A stretch of 64,000 bases of DNA, from the NCBI GenBank assembly GCA_038216155.1, contig JBBQQH010000007.1, positions 1 through 64,000 of the forward strand, in the 5' to 3' direction. The position numbers and the translations under genes are program-made. Positions within the stretch are counted from its first letter, which is position 1. Every line of letters begins with the position of its first letter. This document shows positions 39,046 to 47,251 of the stretch, one piece after another. The DNA comes from SZAS-103 sp038216155. Its GTDB lineage: Bacteria; Pseudomonadota; Gammaproteobacteria; Xanthomonadales; Xanthomonadaceae. The notes below the pieces were generated by a model, which was not told the DNA's origin, searched no databases, and saw only the letters and a program-made list of their open reading frames with translations.

Positions 39046-40085
39046 GCGAGCTGGACGGCGTCTGGTACGACGGTCGCAGTAGTCGGGGCAGCAATGTGCG
39101 GGTGTCCTCGCCAATGCCGGGAATCCTGCGCATCGTTTCCGATCACGAGTCGCTCGACGTGATGGCGCACGAAGTGCGACTCAACGCGCGGCTGGGCCGG
39201 ACCCCGCGGATTCTCACGCTGGATGGCGACCGCGGTCAGGTTGAGTGCGCCGATTCGCCGTTGCTCGATACATGGCTGCCGGACCGCAACCGGATCGAAA
39301 CAATCGCCGACTGGCTGGAACGGCGCAAGTTGGCAATCGCGGCAGCGGTTATCGCCACGCTGATTGGTGTGTTGCTGTTTTTCAGGGTCGGATTGCCGTG
39401 GGCAGCCGATCGCATCGCGACCCATATACCAGTCGCCGCCGAACGGGCTGTCGGTCGTCAGGCGCTGGGCATTCTCGATCGAACGCATCAGCTGCGACCG
39501 ACGCAGTTGCCTGCCGAAAAACAGGCGGAGTTGGGGGCGAAATTCCTTGCGCTTACCCGAGGTCTGCCACGGGCAGCGGATTTGCGGTTAATGCTGCGCG
39601 ATGCGCCCGGCATTGGCCCGAATGCCTTTGCGCTACCGGGCGGCTATGTCGTCTTGACCGACCAACTGGTCAAGCTGGCCAGTTCAGATGAGGAGTTGAT
39701 GGCTGTGCTCGCGCATGAAGTCGGCCATCACGAGCATCGACATGCACTGCGCATGGCGTTGGAAGACTCGGGCGTGGTGGCGTTGAACAGTTTTCTGCTG
39801 GGCGACGTCTCCGGCACCGGCGCGCTGTCGGTTTCGGTTCCGGTGGTTCTGCTGGACAGCGGTTATTCGCGTGGCCACGAACGCGAGGCCGATTCGTTTG
39901 CAATCGAGCTGTTGCGCCGTCGAGGCTATTCGCCCGCCGCGCTGGCTGGCATGTTGCACCGCCTGACCCAATTGCAGGGCGATGACCCGGGCGGAATGAG
40001 CTACCTGTCCACGCATCCGCCGAGCAGCGAACGCATCGAAGCTGCAGAACGCGCTGCGGGCGAGCGGACCGTGCCGGTGCGATGA
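39042..40085 (+). CDS. Membrane-bound M48-family zinc metalloprotease
   Basis: 347 codons. A cytoplasmic N-terminal beta domain of about 90 residues, one TM helix (98-120), then an extracytoplasmic M48 domain with HEVGH at 225-229 and the third ligand in HEREADSFAIELL. PGGYVVLTDQLVKL and STHPPSSERIEAAE are typical. This resembles the YjgN-partner M48 proteins rather than HtpX. ATGA overlap with the DUF898 gene. Confidence 0.9.
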   Translation: MSELDGVWYDGRSSRGSNVRVSSPMPGILRIVSDHESLDVMAHEVRLNARLGRTPRILTLDGDRGQVECADSPLLDTWLPDRNRIETIADWLERRKLAIAAAVIATLIGVLLFFRVGLPWAADRIATHIPVAAERAVGRQALGILDRTHQLRPTQLPAEKQAELGAKFLALTRGLPRAADLRLMLRDAPGIGPNAFALPGGYVVLTDQLVKLASSDEELMAVLAHEVGHHEHRHALRMALEDSGVVALNSFLLGDVSGTGALSVSVPVVLLDSGYSRGHEREADSFAIELLRRRGYSPAALAGMLHRLTQLQGDDPGGMSYLSTHPPSSERIEAAERAAGERTVPVR

Positions 40086-40089
40086 CTGG

Positions 40090-41028
40090 TTACAGCGCGG
40101 CTTCGAGCTCCGGCACGAGCTTGAACAGGTCGCCAACCAGGCCGATGTCGGCGATCTCGAAGATCGGCGCTTCGGCGTCCTTGTTGATCGCGACGATGGT
40201 GCCGGCGTCCTTGATCCCGGTCAGGTGCTGGATCGCGCCGCTGATGCCGATCGCGATGTACAGCTCGGGCGAGATGATCTTGCCGGTCTGGCCAACCTGC
40301 ATGTCGTTGGGTACATAACCCGCATCGACCGCTGCGCGCGACGCGCCGACGCCGGCGCCGAGCTTGTCGGCCAGCGAATACAGAATCTTGAAGTTGTCGG
40401 CCGAACCAAACGCACGGCCACCGGACACCACGCGTGCGGCGCTTTGCAGGTCGGGACGATCGGACTTGCCGGCCTTAAGTTCGATAAAGCGTGTGTGCGC
40501 CGGCAGTTCGACTTCCACAGTCACGACTTCGATCGGCGCGCTGCCGCCATCGCCCGCTGCCGGCCACGACGCCGTGCGGATGGTTGCGACCACCGCGACA
40601 TCGGCCGGCGCTTTCACCGTCATCAACGCGTTGCCCGCATAGATCGGACGCTGAAAGGTGTGTGCGTCGTTAATCGCCATCACATCACTCACCTGGGCCA
40701 CTCCCAGCAGCGCCGCGACGCATGGCAGCAAATCCTTGCCGAACGTAGTCGAGGGGCCGAACACGTGCGAGTAGCCGTCAGCCAGCTTCGCCACCTGCGG
40801 CGCCTGCACCTGCGCGAGTGCATGCGCGTTGGCGGCATTGGAAACAGTCAGCACGCGGGTGACACCGGCGATCCGCGCGGCTTGCGCGGCGACGTTTGTC
40901 GGATCATCGGCCAGCACAACGATGTCGATTGCATCGGCGTTCAATGCCTGCGCCGCGCTGACGCACTTGGCGGTGGAAGAATTGAGTTGGCCGCCGAGAT
41001 GTTCGGCGACGATCAGTACCTTGCTCAT
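40090..41028 (-). CDS. etfA: Electron transfer flavoprotein alpha subunit
   Basis: 312 codons. The C-terminal FAD-binding half is clear: VVSGGRAFGSADNFKILYSLADKLGAGVGASRAAVDAGYVPND, QVGQTGKIISPELYIAIGISGAIQHLTGIKDAGTIVAINKDAEAPIFEIADIGLVGDLFKLVPEL. Carries electrons from acyl-CoA dehydrogenases to ETF-QO, encoded at 45452-47095. Overlaps etfB by 4 bp. Confidence 0.96.
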   Translation of the reverse strand: MSKVLIVAEHLGGQLNSSTAKCVSAAQALNADAIDIVVLADDPTNVAAQAARIAGVTRVLTVSNAANAHALAQVQAPQVAKLADGYSHVFGPSTTFGKDLLPCVAALLGVAQVSDVMAINDAHTFQRPIYAGNALMTVKAPADVAVVATIRTASWPAAGDGGSAPIEVVTVEVELPAHTRFIELKAGKSDRPDLQSAARVVSGGRAFGSADNFKILYSLADKLGAGVGASRAAVDAGYVPNDMQVGQTGKIISPELYIAIGISGAIQHLTGIKDAGTIVAINKDAEAPIFEIADIGLVGDLFKLVPELEAAL

Positions 41029-41771
41029 AGCAGTCCCTTTTGCTTTAGTGCGGCGACCAGCTCGCCGACATCCTTGACCATCACGCCGCGCTGGCGTTTC
41101 GGTGGCGCGTCGTACTTCACCGATTCCAGCTGGTGTCCGGCGTCCGCGCCGAGATCGGCCAGCGCGATCGTTTCCATTGGCTTGGACTTGGCCTTCATGA
41201 TGTCGGGCAGCTTGATGAAGCGCGGCTCGTTCAATCGCAGGTCGGTCGTGATCACCGCGGGCAGGTCGACTTCGAGTGTCTCAAGGCCGGCATCGACTTC
41301 GCGAACCACAGTGGCCTTACCATCGGCGACATCAACCTTGCTGGCGAACGTCGCCTGCGGCCGACCCCACAACGTCGCCAGCATCTGTCCGGTCTGGCTG
41401 CAATCATCATCGATCGCCTGCTTGCCCAGGATTACCAGCCCCGGCTGTTCCTTCTCGACCAGCTTCAGCAGCACGCGAGCGGCCAGCAGCGGTTGCACTG
41501 GCTGGTCGGTAACGACGTGGATCGCGCGGTTCGCGCCCATCGCCAGGCCATTGCGCAAATGTGCCTGTGCATCAGCCGGCGCGATGGTGACGACGACGAC
41601 TTCCGTGGCGATGCCTTTCTCGCGCAGTCGCAGCGCTTCTTCCAGCGCGATGTCATCGAACGGATTGGGCGAGAGCTTCACGCCATCAGTGACCACGCCC
41701 GAGCCATCGGGCTTGACCTGGATGCGCACGTTGTAATCAACCACGCGCTTGTAGGCGACAAGGATTTTCAT
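41025..41771 (-). CDS. etfB: Electron transfer flavoprotein beta subunit
   Basis: 248 codons. MKILVAYKRVVDYNVRIQVKPDGSGV start, NPFDDIALEEALRLREKG, LGKQAIDDDCSQTGQMLA (AMP-binding region) and VDLPAVITTDLRLNEPRFIKLPDIMKAKSKP, the recognition-loop signature. First gene of the etfBA unit. The 188 bp upstream lie before the ATP-grasp gene. Confidence 0.96.
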   Translation of the reverse strand: MKILVAYKRVVDYNVRIQVKPDGSGVVTDGVKLSPNPFDDIALEEALRLREKGIATEVVVVTIAPADAQAHLRNGLAMGANRAIHVVTDQPVQPLLAARVLLKLVEKEQPGLVILGKQAIDDDCSQTGQMLATLWGRPQATFASKVDVADGKATVVREVDAGLETLEVDLPAVITTDLRLNEPRFIKLPDIMKAKSKPMETIALADLGADAGHQLESVKYDAPPKRQRGVMVKDVGELVAALKQKGLL

Positions 41772-41959
41772 GCAGGACGATTCCGCTAAGGAGAGGATGT
41801 GGCGTTTGCGGCGGCGCGATCGACAGTCAAGCGCATCGACTTCGGCGCAACGCAGACGATCATTTTACCGCATGCGGCGCAGCGATGATTTGCGCGAGCG
41901 CCGGCATTACGATGTAAACAGGCATTAACCCCTGAAACTCAAGCGCAGTGCGCCTCTGG

Positions 41960-42877
41960 CTACGCCGTTTGCTTGGCCAGCAACCGCGATTGCAGCGCCG
42001 CCACGAGTCGCGCGGCAGCGCCGGCGTTTGTATCGAGAAACAGAGACGGCTCGGCCAACTCCAGTTCCAGCAGCCGCGGCTGGCCTGCGGCATCGCGAAT
42101 CAGGTCAACCCGCGCATACAGGAATGGTGTGTCGACGCCTTCCAGTTCGGGAATCGCAGCCAGCACCGCATCAGCCAATGCGCGCTCGTCGTCGGCGGCA
42201 TCGCGCGCGGTGATGTGTTCGGCGGCGAACAGCGCGCGGGTCGGCTCGGCATTTGCATGCAGCAACGCGCCTTTGCGAATCGCATGGCTGAATTGCCCGT
42301 CGATGAACACCAACGCGGTTTCCCCTAGTGCATCCACCGAGGCGAGATACGGCTGCAACAGCACCGAACGATCGGCATCGAGCAACCGAGCGATATGGCT
42401 GGCCGGCGCGACTTCCTGCGCTCGCGTGTAACGCTGCGCATCGCGCGAACCGGCACCGATCGCAGGCTTGACCACGAATTCGTCCGCGTGTGGATGCGCC
42501 TGAAGAAACGCTGCCAGCGCATCGGCGGCATTCTCGTCGGGTTCGACGAACGTGCTGGGTACGATCGCAATGCCGGCGCACTCGAGTTCGGCCAAGTAGT
42601 GTTTATCGGTGTTCCAACGCAGCAGCGGCAATGGATTGAGCAAGCACGTCACGCCATCCACGCGCTCGCACCAGCGCAGGAATTCGGGCAGTCGTTGTGA
42701 GTAATCCCAAGGTGATCGCAACAGGGCAATGTCGTAACGCGACCACGAGACGGTTGGATCGTCCCAGGCCAGTACGTCGACCTGCAAGCCTGCGGCGCGC
42801 GCGGCCGCTAACAATGGTGGCATGTCGTCGTCCAGTAGTTGGGCGGCGATGGCGGTGACTAGGGCGATGCGGGGCAT
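41960..42877 (-). CDS. ATP-grasp domain protein
   Basis: 305 codons. RimK/GshB-like ATP-grasp fold: N-terminal Rossmann-like part (MPRIALVTAIAAQLLDDDMPPLLAAARAAG), RSPWDYSQRLPEFLRWCERV, then ATP-binding EFVVKPAIGAGSRDAQRY, ALVFIDGQFSHAIRKGA and a metal-binding DLIRDAAGQPRLLELELAEPSLFL end. The family ligates carboxylates to amines using ATP; the substrate cannot be told. It borders accessory locus 2. Confidence 0.85.
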   Translation of the reverse strand: MPRIALVTAIAAQLLDDDMPPLLAAARAAGLQVDVLAWDDPTVSWSRYDIALLRSPWDYSQRLPEFLRWCERVDGVTCLLNPLPLLRWNTDKHYLAELECAGIAIVPSTFVEPDENAADALAAFLQAHPHADEFVVKPAIGAGSRDAQRYTRAQEVAPASHIARLLDADRSVLLQPYLASVDALGETALVFIDGQFSHAIRKGALLHANAEPTRALFAAEHITARDAADDERALADAVLAAIPELEGVDTPFLYARVDLIRDAAGQPRLLELELAEPSLFLDTNAGAAARLVAALQSRLLAKQTA

Positions 42878-43195
42878 GGATGGATTTTCGCACAGGAGAT
42901 TCGCCGCGCGCTCAAACCGTTCGTGGTGAGCCCTTCGTCCGGCTCAGGACAGGCCTGTCGAACCACAGCTCTTTCGACCGTTCGTGGTGAGCCATTCGTT
43001 AGGCTCGGACAAGGCCTGTCGAAGCTACTTCTCTTGCTCGGATCTTGAAGTTCCCGACCCCGCAATACTTGATCCGTTCGTGGTGAGCCTGTCGAACCAC
43101 AACACCGTTCATGGTGAGGAGCCGACGAAGTGCGCAGCACTGAGGCCGCGTCTCGAACCACTCGCTCGGTTGTTCAGGACAAGTGCCAGATCAAG
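42878..43195. repeat. Cluster of four REP-like palindromic repeats
   Basis: Four copies beginning CCGTTCGTGGTGAGC (starts 42917, 42978, 43074 and, diverged, 43105), each followed by a complementary arm ending ...TGTCGAACCA or TGTCGAAGC. The core resembles a widespread proteobacterial REP-like palindrome. No credible gene lies in this interval. Confidence 0.85.
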
Positions 43196-43477
43196 AGCTT
43201 CCGCCCGCTGCGCGTGCGTGTCCCTTTTGTTTCGGCAAAAGGAACCACTGCGCTGCGGGAGCAGCGCGAACAGCGAAACTGGCCCGAAGGGCGAAGGGCA
43301 GGATGCCCGAAGTCAAACCATTTGCCCCGGCGTCGCCGATGCGATGAAGCCGCATCGGCACCCTGTGCTCCTCAGCAGAAACGGGCCGGCCCGAACTCGG
43401 CCATCCGTGGCCTCAAACATGCGGGCGTTGCTCCCGTTCCTGCTTCCGGTGCTCGGCTCGCTTTACGGTGCAAGAGC
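43196..43477. repeat. Repeat A, copy 2
   Basis: Second copy of the repeat at 5940-6152. Hairpin 43220-43245 has stem CCTTTTG/CAAAAGG with the same TTTCGG loop and outer GTC...AAC bases as copy 1. It is followed by another hairpin, GCGCTGC/GCAGCGC with loop GGGA (43250-43267), a GGGCAGGATGCCC palindrome, and the 145-bp core 43333-43477. The hypothetical gene at 43512 ends 35 bp beyond it. Confidence 0.85.
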
Positions 43478-43511
43478 CGAGAGCAAAGCAAGAGGCAGGC
43501 CAACACATCGT

Positions 43512-44228
43512 TCAATTCGCGTCAGGCGCATCTGCTGGCGGCAGGAGGTGCTGCATGGTCTCCCACAAATGAAATGCTTGGGGTACTGCGTCACTACAGT
43601 TTCGCGCGCGAACGGCGTAGCGCCCATGCACGCAGGCTTCAAGAATCGACGGCATGCCGTCCGAGCACTGAAAAATTTCCTGAGGCGCATCCCAAAGCTG
43701 CGGATCTCGCCAAGCATCAACGATCGGTTGCAACTGAGATTTCTTGAAAACGATACGACGAATTGGAACAGGTGTGGGCGGCTCGATCGGAGATCGTAAA
43801 CCAGGCTGAGGCAGGGGATACGGAATTGAACTGTTGTAGTCAATTAGGGTCGTGACCTGATCGCCTTCTACCTGGAATTCAACTCGCCATGTTTTTGCAC
43901 CCGTGAAGGACGAATCCGCCAGTAGGGCTACATAGATTTCTTGCTCAGCGCTGACCTCCTCAACGGGGCCCCAACCACCGCAAGTACGGCTCAAAGATTC
44001 GCTACCGAAGGCGTTTGGATAGCGACCCCCATCCTGTGCTACGTAAAACAAGACACTGCGTGATGCATGGCTTGAAATATCCATCGGGATCGCCGGTAGC
44101 CCAATCCAAGGAACCCAAGTTGGCAGTGGCGGTTTGGCGGGCGGCGGAATTTTCCACAGAAACGTGGCCGCGATTCCGGTAGAAAAAACGAAAACGGCGA
44201 CAAGTACGCGAGTCCAGCGAATCATCAT
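43512..44228 (-). CDS. Orphan exported or membrane-anchored protein
   Basis: 238 codons. The N-terminal basic-hydrophobic stretch RWTRVLVAVFVFSTGIAATFLW (4-25) is a signal anchor or signal peptide, followed by a Pro-rich region (KIPPPAKPPLPTWVPWIGLP). The mature part has four Cys, including ACVHGRYAVRARNC near the C-terminus. No family recognised. Base composition is more A/T-rich than the flanking metabolic genes. It occupies the same place between repeats A and B as the HEPN-like gene in locus 1, with no sequence similarity to it. Confidence 0.65.
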   Translation of the reverse strand: MMIRWTRVLVAVFVFSTGIAATFLWKIPPPAKPPLPTWVPWIGLPAIPMDISSHASRSVLFYVAQDGGRYPNAFGSESLSRTCGGWGPVEEVSAEQEIYVALLADSSFTGAKTWRVEFQVEGDQVTTLIDYNSSIPYPLPQPGLRSPIEPPTPVPIRRIVFKKSQLQPIVDAWRDPQLWDAPQEIFQCSDGMPSILEACVHGRYAVRARNCSDAVPQAFHLWETMQHLLPPADAPDAN

Positions 44229-44406
44229 TTCGGTCTCGGTAATTCGTGGTTAGGCTGCTGCACGAAGGCTATTGCAACTTGCTAACACTCATTGGATGTA
44301 GCGTGGAGTAACAGAACATTAGGGCGCAAGGGTTGGGCTCGGCGGCACTGATCCTACAGAAGTTTCACCCTGCGCTTTTGGGTTCTGCTTCTGCGCGCAG
44401 GAAGCG

Positions 44407-44653
44407 CGCTGCTGGTCGGGCCCCTGCGTTGCGGCGCGGGGTGGCGGTGAGCCCGCAGGGTGGCCGACACGATGTCGGCCATCGTTTCGCCGGTGCATGG
44501 ATGCGCCGTCGAAACGACCCGCCGCATCGCGCGAACCTGGAGGACAGGATGTCCGGAAGGCGCATAGCCCGGGGTGTCGTTCTCTTTGGTTACTTTCTCT
44601 TGGACAGGCAAGAGAAAGTGACACGGCCGCGTAGCGGGCGGAACGCTTTTGAT
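44407..44653. repeat. Repeat B, copy 2
   Basis: Matches 6830-7080. It retains the GGCCGAC/GTCGGCC hairpin and the GTTTCG...CGAAAC pair. The main hairpin 44589-44622 has stem GTTACTTTCTCTTG/CAAGAGAAAGTGAC and loop GACAGG: a longer stem than copy 1 (TCTTTCTTG/CAAGAAAGA), with both arms changed together. Together with the 178 bp before it, this fills the gap between the exported gene and the chimeric copy. Confidence 0.85.
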
Positions 44654-44801
44654 CTACCAACTTTCGGGTCTGGCTTTCTAATTCCGGCCATCCTGCCTTT
44701 CACACGGCGGGCCGGCTTCGCCGTTCGCGCCGCTCCTGCGGCGCAGTGGACAAGCAAGAAAGATGAACCCGGCCGCGTAGCGGTCGGAACGCTTTGCTTC
44801 A
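44654..44801. repeat. Chimeric A/B repeat copy
   Basis: Begins with unrelated spacer, then hairpin GCGCCGC/GCGGCGC with loop TCCT (44727-44744), equivalent in inverted form to the hairpin beside repeat A copy 2. The AGTGG junction is followed directly by the right-hand B half, GACAAGCAAGAAAGATGAAC from 44749, through GGTCGGAACGCTTTGCTTCA. The left arm of the B hairpin is missing. It ends 26 bp from the antitoxin stop. Confidence 0.75.
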
Positions 44802-44826
44802 GATGTTCTGGCAGCTCGCCACGAAT

Positions 44827-45120
44827 CTACGCTGCCGCCGCATGCAAGCGTAAGCCGAGTGCGTGCGCCACTTTCAGTACGGTTGCGAAGTCGGGATTGC
44901 GGTCGCCGGACAATGCCTTGTATAAGCTTTCCCGCGACAGGCCTGCGTCGCGGGCGACGCGGGACATGCCTTGCGCGCGGGCGATGTCGCCGAGCGCCTT
45001 GGCGATGAAGGCGGCGTCGCCTTCGCTTTGCTCAATGCAGGCATCCAGGTATTGCGCCATTTCTTCGGCGCTGCGCAGGTGTTCGGCGATGTCGTAGGGT
45101 CGGGTCTTGGTCTTTGCCAT
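44827..45120 (-). CDS. HigA-like antitoxin (addiction module antidote)
   Basis: 97 codons from ATG 45120. Short helix-turn-helix protein: DIAEHLRSAEEMAQYLDACIEQSEGDAAFIAKALGDIARAQGMSRVARDAGLSRESLYKALSGDRNPDFATVLKVAHALG. The SREYLYKALS-like recognition helix and N-terminal EHL..EE..Y motif are those of the antidotes paired with RelE/HigB-like toxins. It likely represses its own operon. It starts 8 bp after the end of the toxin pseudogene. Confidence 0.88.
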   Translation of the reverse strand: MAKTKTRPYDIAEHLRSAEEMAQYLDACIEQSEGDAAFIAKALGDIARAQGMSRVARDAGLSRESLYKALSGDRNPDFATVLKVAHALGLRLHAAAA

Positions 45121-45128
45121 GTCGTTTC

Positions 45129-45416
45129 TCACAGGTTCTTCGCGAGCATCGATGCGATTCGAATTTCCTTCTGCTGCGACGACTTGTCGCCGCCAGCCAG
45201 AAGTATGATCAATACGCTTCCGCGCTAGGTGTAGTAGACGCGGTAACCAGGGCCGCTATCGATTCGCAGTTCCGCGATGCTGCCTGCGAGTGCCCGATGA
45301 TCTCCGGGATTGCCCATTGCCAATCGCTCGATGCGCGCCTGGATTCGCGCACGTCCAGCCAGGTCCTTCAGCCCATCGATCCAGTCGCGGAAGACCTCGG
45401 TGGATTCAATCCGCAT
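45129..45416 (-). pseudogene. RelE/HigB-like toxin gene with an in-frame amber codon
   Basis: From ATG 45416 the frame reads MRIESTEVFRDWIDGLKDLA ... IAELRIDSGPGYRVYYT and meets TAG at 45225-45227. The same frame continues RGSVLIILLAGGDKSSQQKE then IRIASMLAKNL to TGA 45129-45131, giving 95 codons, the normal length for this toxin family. A Gln (CAG) is usual at the stop position, so a single C-to-T change explains it. The lost part holds the LLAGGDKSSQ core strand, so a 63-residue product should be inactive. Confidence 0.88.
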
Positions 45417-45451
45417 GAATGCTGTGTAGCCTGTGGGCTACAAAATGCAAC

Positions 45452-47095
45452 TCACAGGTTCTGGTAATTCGGCCCCGAGCCAGCCTCCGGCGTCACCCAG
45501 TTGATGATCTGGTACGGATCCTTGATGTCGCACGTCTTGCAGTGCACGCAGTTGGCGGCGTTGATTTGCAGGCGCTTGCCGGTGGCGGCTTCGGCGTCAT
45601 CGACGATTTCGTAAACAGCGGCAGGGCAGAAACGCGTGCAGGGATTGTTGTATTCCTCGGCGCATTTTGTGACGCAAATGTTGGGGTCTAGCACGTGCAG
45701 ATGGATCGGCTGGTCTTCGTCGTGTTCGGTTGCGGCGAAATAGACGCCGGCGAGGCGGTCGCGCGGGGGCAGGGTGCGTTGCACGTAGTCGGTTTTTGGC
45801 TCCTCGTGCTGGCCTATGCGATCGAGCGAAGACCAGTCGGGTTTGCCTTTCAATGTCCACGGTGAGAGTCCGCCGGTCACGGTTTCCCAGGCGGCGTTGG
45901 CCATGCCGAACCACAATCCTTTCTTGAATCCGGGCTTGATGTTGCGGACGGTTTTCAACTCCGCCATCGCCGGCGACGCGCGCAGCTTCGCGTCGAATCC
46001 GTTCGATTGCAGAGACTGGGCAGCGTGTTCGGCGGCGAGCATGCCGGAGCGGATCGCCTGATGGACGCCCTTGATCTTCGGCACGTTGAGCAGGCCGGCA
46101 GTGTCGCCGATCAACAGCGCGCCGGGCATTTCGGTTTTCGGCAATGCTTGAAATCCGCCTGTGACGATCGCGCGCGCACCCGCACTGAGGATGGTGCCTT
46201 CCTCCAGCAACGGCTTCACCGATGGATGGTTCTTCCATTGCTGGAAGGCCTCATACGGCCGAAACATCGGATCGTGATAGTCGAGGCCGGCGACAAAGCC
46301 GAGCGCGATGCGATCCTTGTCCAGGTGATAGAGGAAACTACCGCCGTAGGTCTTCGAATCCATCGGCCAGCCTAGTGTGTGCACGATCTTGCCCGGCTCG
46401 GCGATGCCGGGTTTCACTTGCCACAGTTCCTTGATGCCGATCGACCAGCTTTGCGGGCCGCTGTTCGCATCCAGTGCAAACTTCGAAATGAGTTGCTTGG
46501 TCAGACTGCCGCGCGCGCCTTCGGCAAGAACGGTGAGCTTGGCGTGGATGTCGATGCCTTGCGTGTAACCGGGTTTGTGCGAGCCGTCGCGAGCAACACC
46601 CATGTCGCCGATGCGCACGCCGATCACCGAACCATCGCCATCGAACAAGGTTTCCGCTGCGGCAAATCCTGGATAGATTTCCACGCCCAGCGCTTCGGCT
46701 TGCGGCGCCAGCCACGCACACATCGCGCCCAGCGACACGATGAAATTGCCGCGGTTGTGCATCTGCGGCGGGGTCGGCAATTTGCGCCGGCCGGTTTTCG
46801 ACAGCAGCCAGAATTCATCGACTGTCGCCGGCACGCAGATCGGAGGCGGGCTGTCGCGCCAACAGGGCAGCAATTCGTCGAGAGGCTGCGGTTCAATTAC
46901 CGCACCCGAGAGAATGTGCGCGCCGATGGTCGCGCCCTTCTCGATCACGCATACCGACAATTCGGGTTTAAGCTGCTTGAGCCGGATCGCAAACGCAAGC
47001 CCGGCGGGGCCGGCGCCGACCGCGACCACGTCGTACTCCATCACGTCGCGGGCGGGCGCCTCGGGCACATTCTCGTCAGTCATCGGTTGCTCCAT
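45452..47095 (-). CDS. Electron transfer flavoprotein-ubiquinone oxidoreductase
   Basis: 547 codons from ATG 47095 (47083 alternative). Membrane-associated FAD/4Fe-4S enzyme passing electrons from ETF to ubiquinone. VVAVGAGPAGLAFAIRLKQL is the dinucleotide fold; KIKGVHQAIRSGMLAAEHAA and the C-terminal ferredoxin-like part CTRFCPAAVYEIV and NCVHCKTCDIKDPYQIINWVTPEAGSGPNYQNL are diagnostic. It works with EtfAB, encoded 3.7 kb away on the same strand, with accessory locus 2 between them. Confidence 0.96.
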   Translation of the reverse strand: MEQPMTDENVPEAPARDVMEYDVVAVGAGPAGLAFAIRLKQLKPELSVCVIEKGATIGAHILSGAVIEPQPLDELLPCWRDSPPPICVPATVDEFWLLSKTGRRKLPTPPQMHNRGNFIVSLGAMCAWLAPQAEALGVEIYPGFAAAETLFDGDGSVIGVRIGDMGVARDGSHKPGYTQGIDIHAKLTVLAEGARGSLTKQLISKFALDANSGPQSWSIGIKELWQVKPGIAEPGKIVHTLGWPMDSKTYGGSFLYHLDKDRIALGFVAGLDYHDPMFRPYEAFQQWKNHPSVKPLLEEGTILSAGARAIVTGGFQALPKTEMPGALLIGDTAGLLNVPKIKGVHQAIRSGMLAAEHAAQSLQSNGFDAKLRASPAMAELKTVRNIKPGFKKGLWFGMANAAWETVTGGLSPWTLKGKPDWSSLDRIGQHEEPKTDYVQRTLPPRDRLAGVYFAATEHDEDQPIHLHVLDPNICVTKCAEEYNNPCTRFCPAAVYEIVDDAEAATGKRLQINAANCVHCKTCDIKDPYQIINWVTPEAGSGPNYQNL

Positions 47096-47251
47096 CGCGA
47101 TCGTTGCAGATGCCTCGAATTATGCCTTGCCATGGTGCGCGGTCGGGTTTGCATGGACAGATCGCGCGTTCTGCAAGCGGTTGCGGATTCGTCAAACCGC
47201 CATCTTTGTGCCGATAATGCAGCCAAGACCGCCATTTCCTACAATTACTGC

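Noticed and set aside
42917..43170. CRISPR array
   Set aside because: Repeat units are few, unevenly spaced, palindromic over most of their length and lack spacers of constant size; no cas genes.
44333..45097. 254-codon plus-strand frame across repeat B and the antitoxin
   Set aside because: It reads through the repeats and antisense to the HigA-like gene; no domain.
46379..47251. N-terminal extension of the amidase reading frame
   Set aside because: It runs antisense through the ETF-QO gene, is Arg/His-rich without amidase similarity, and the family start is at ATG 47252.
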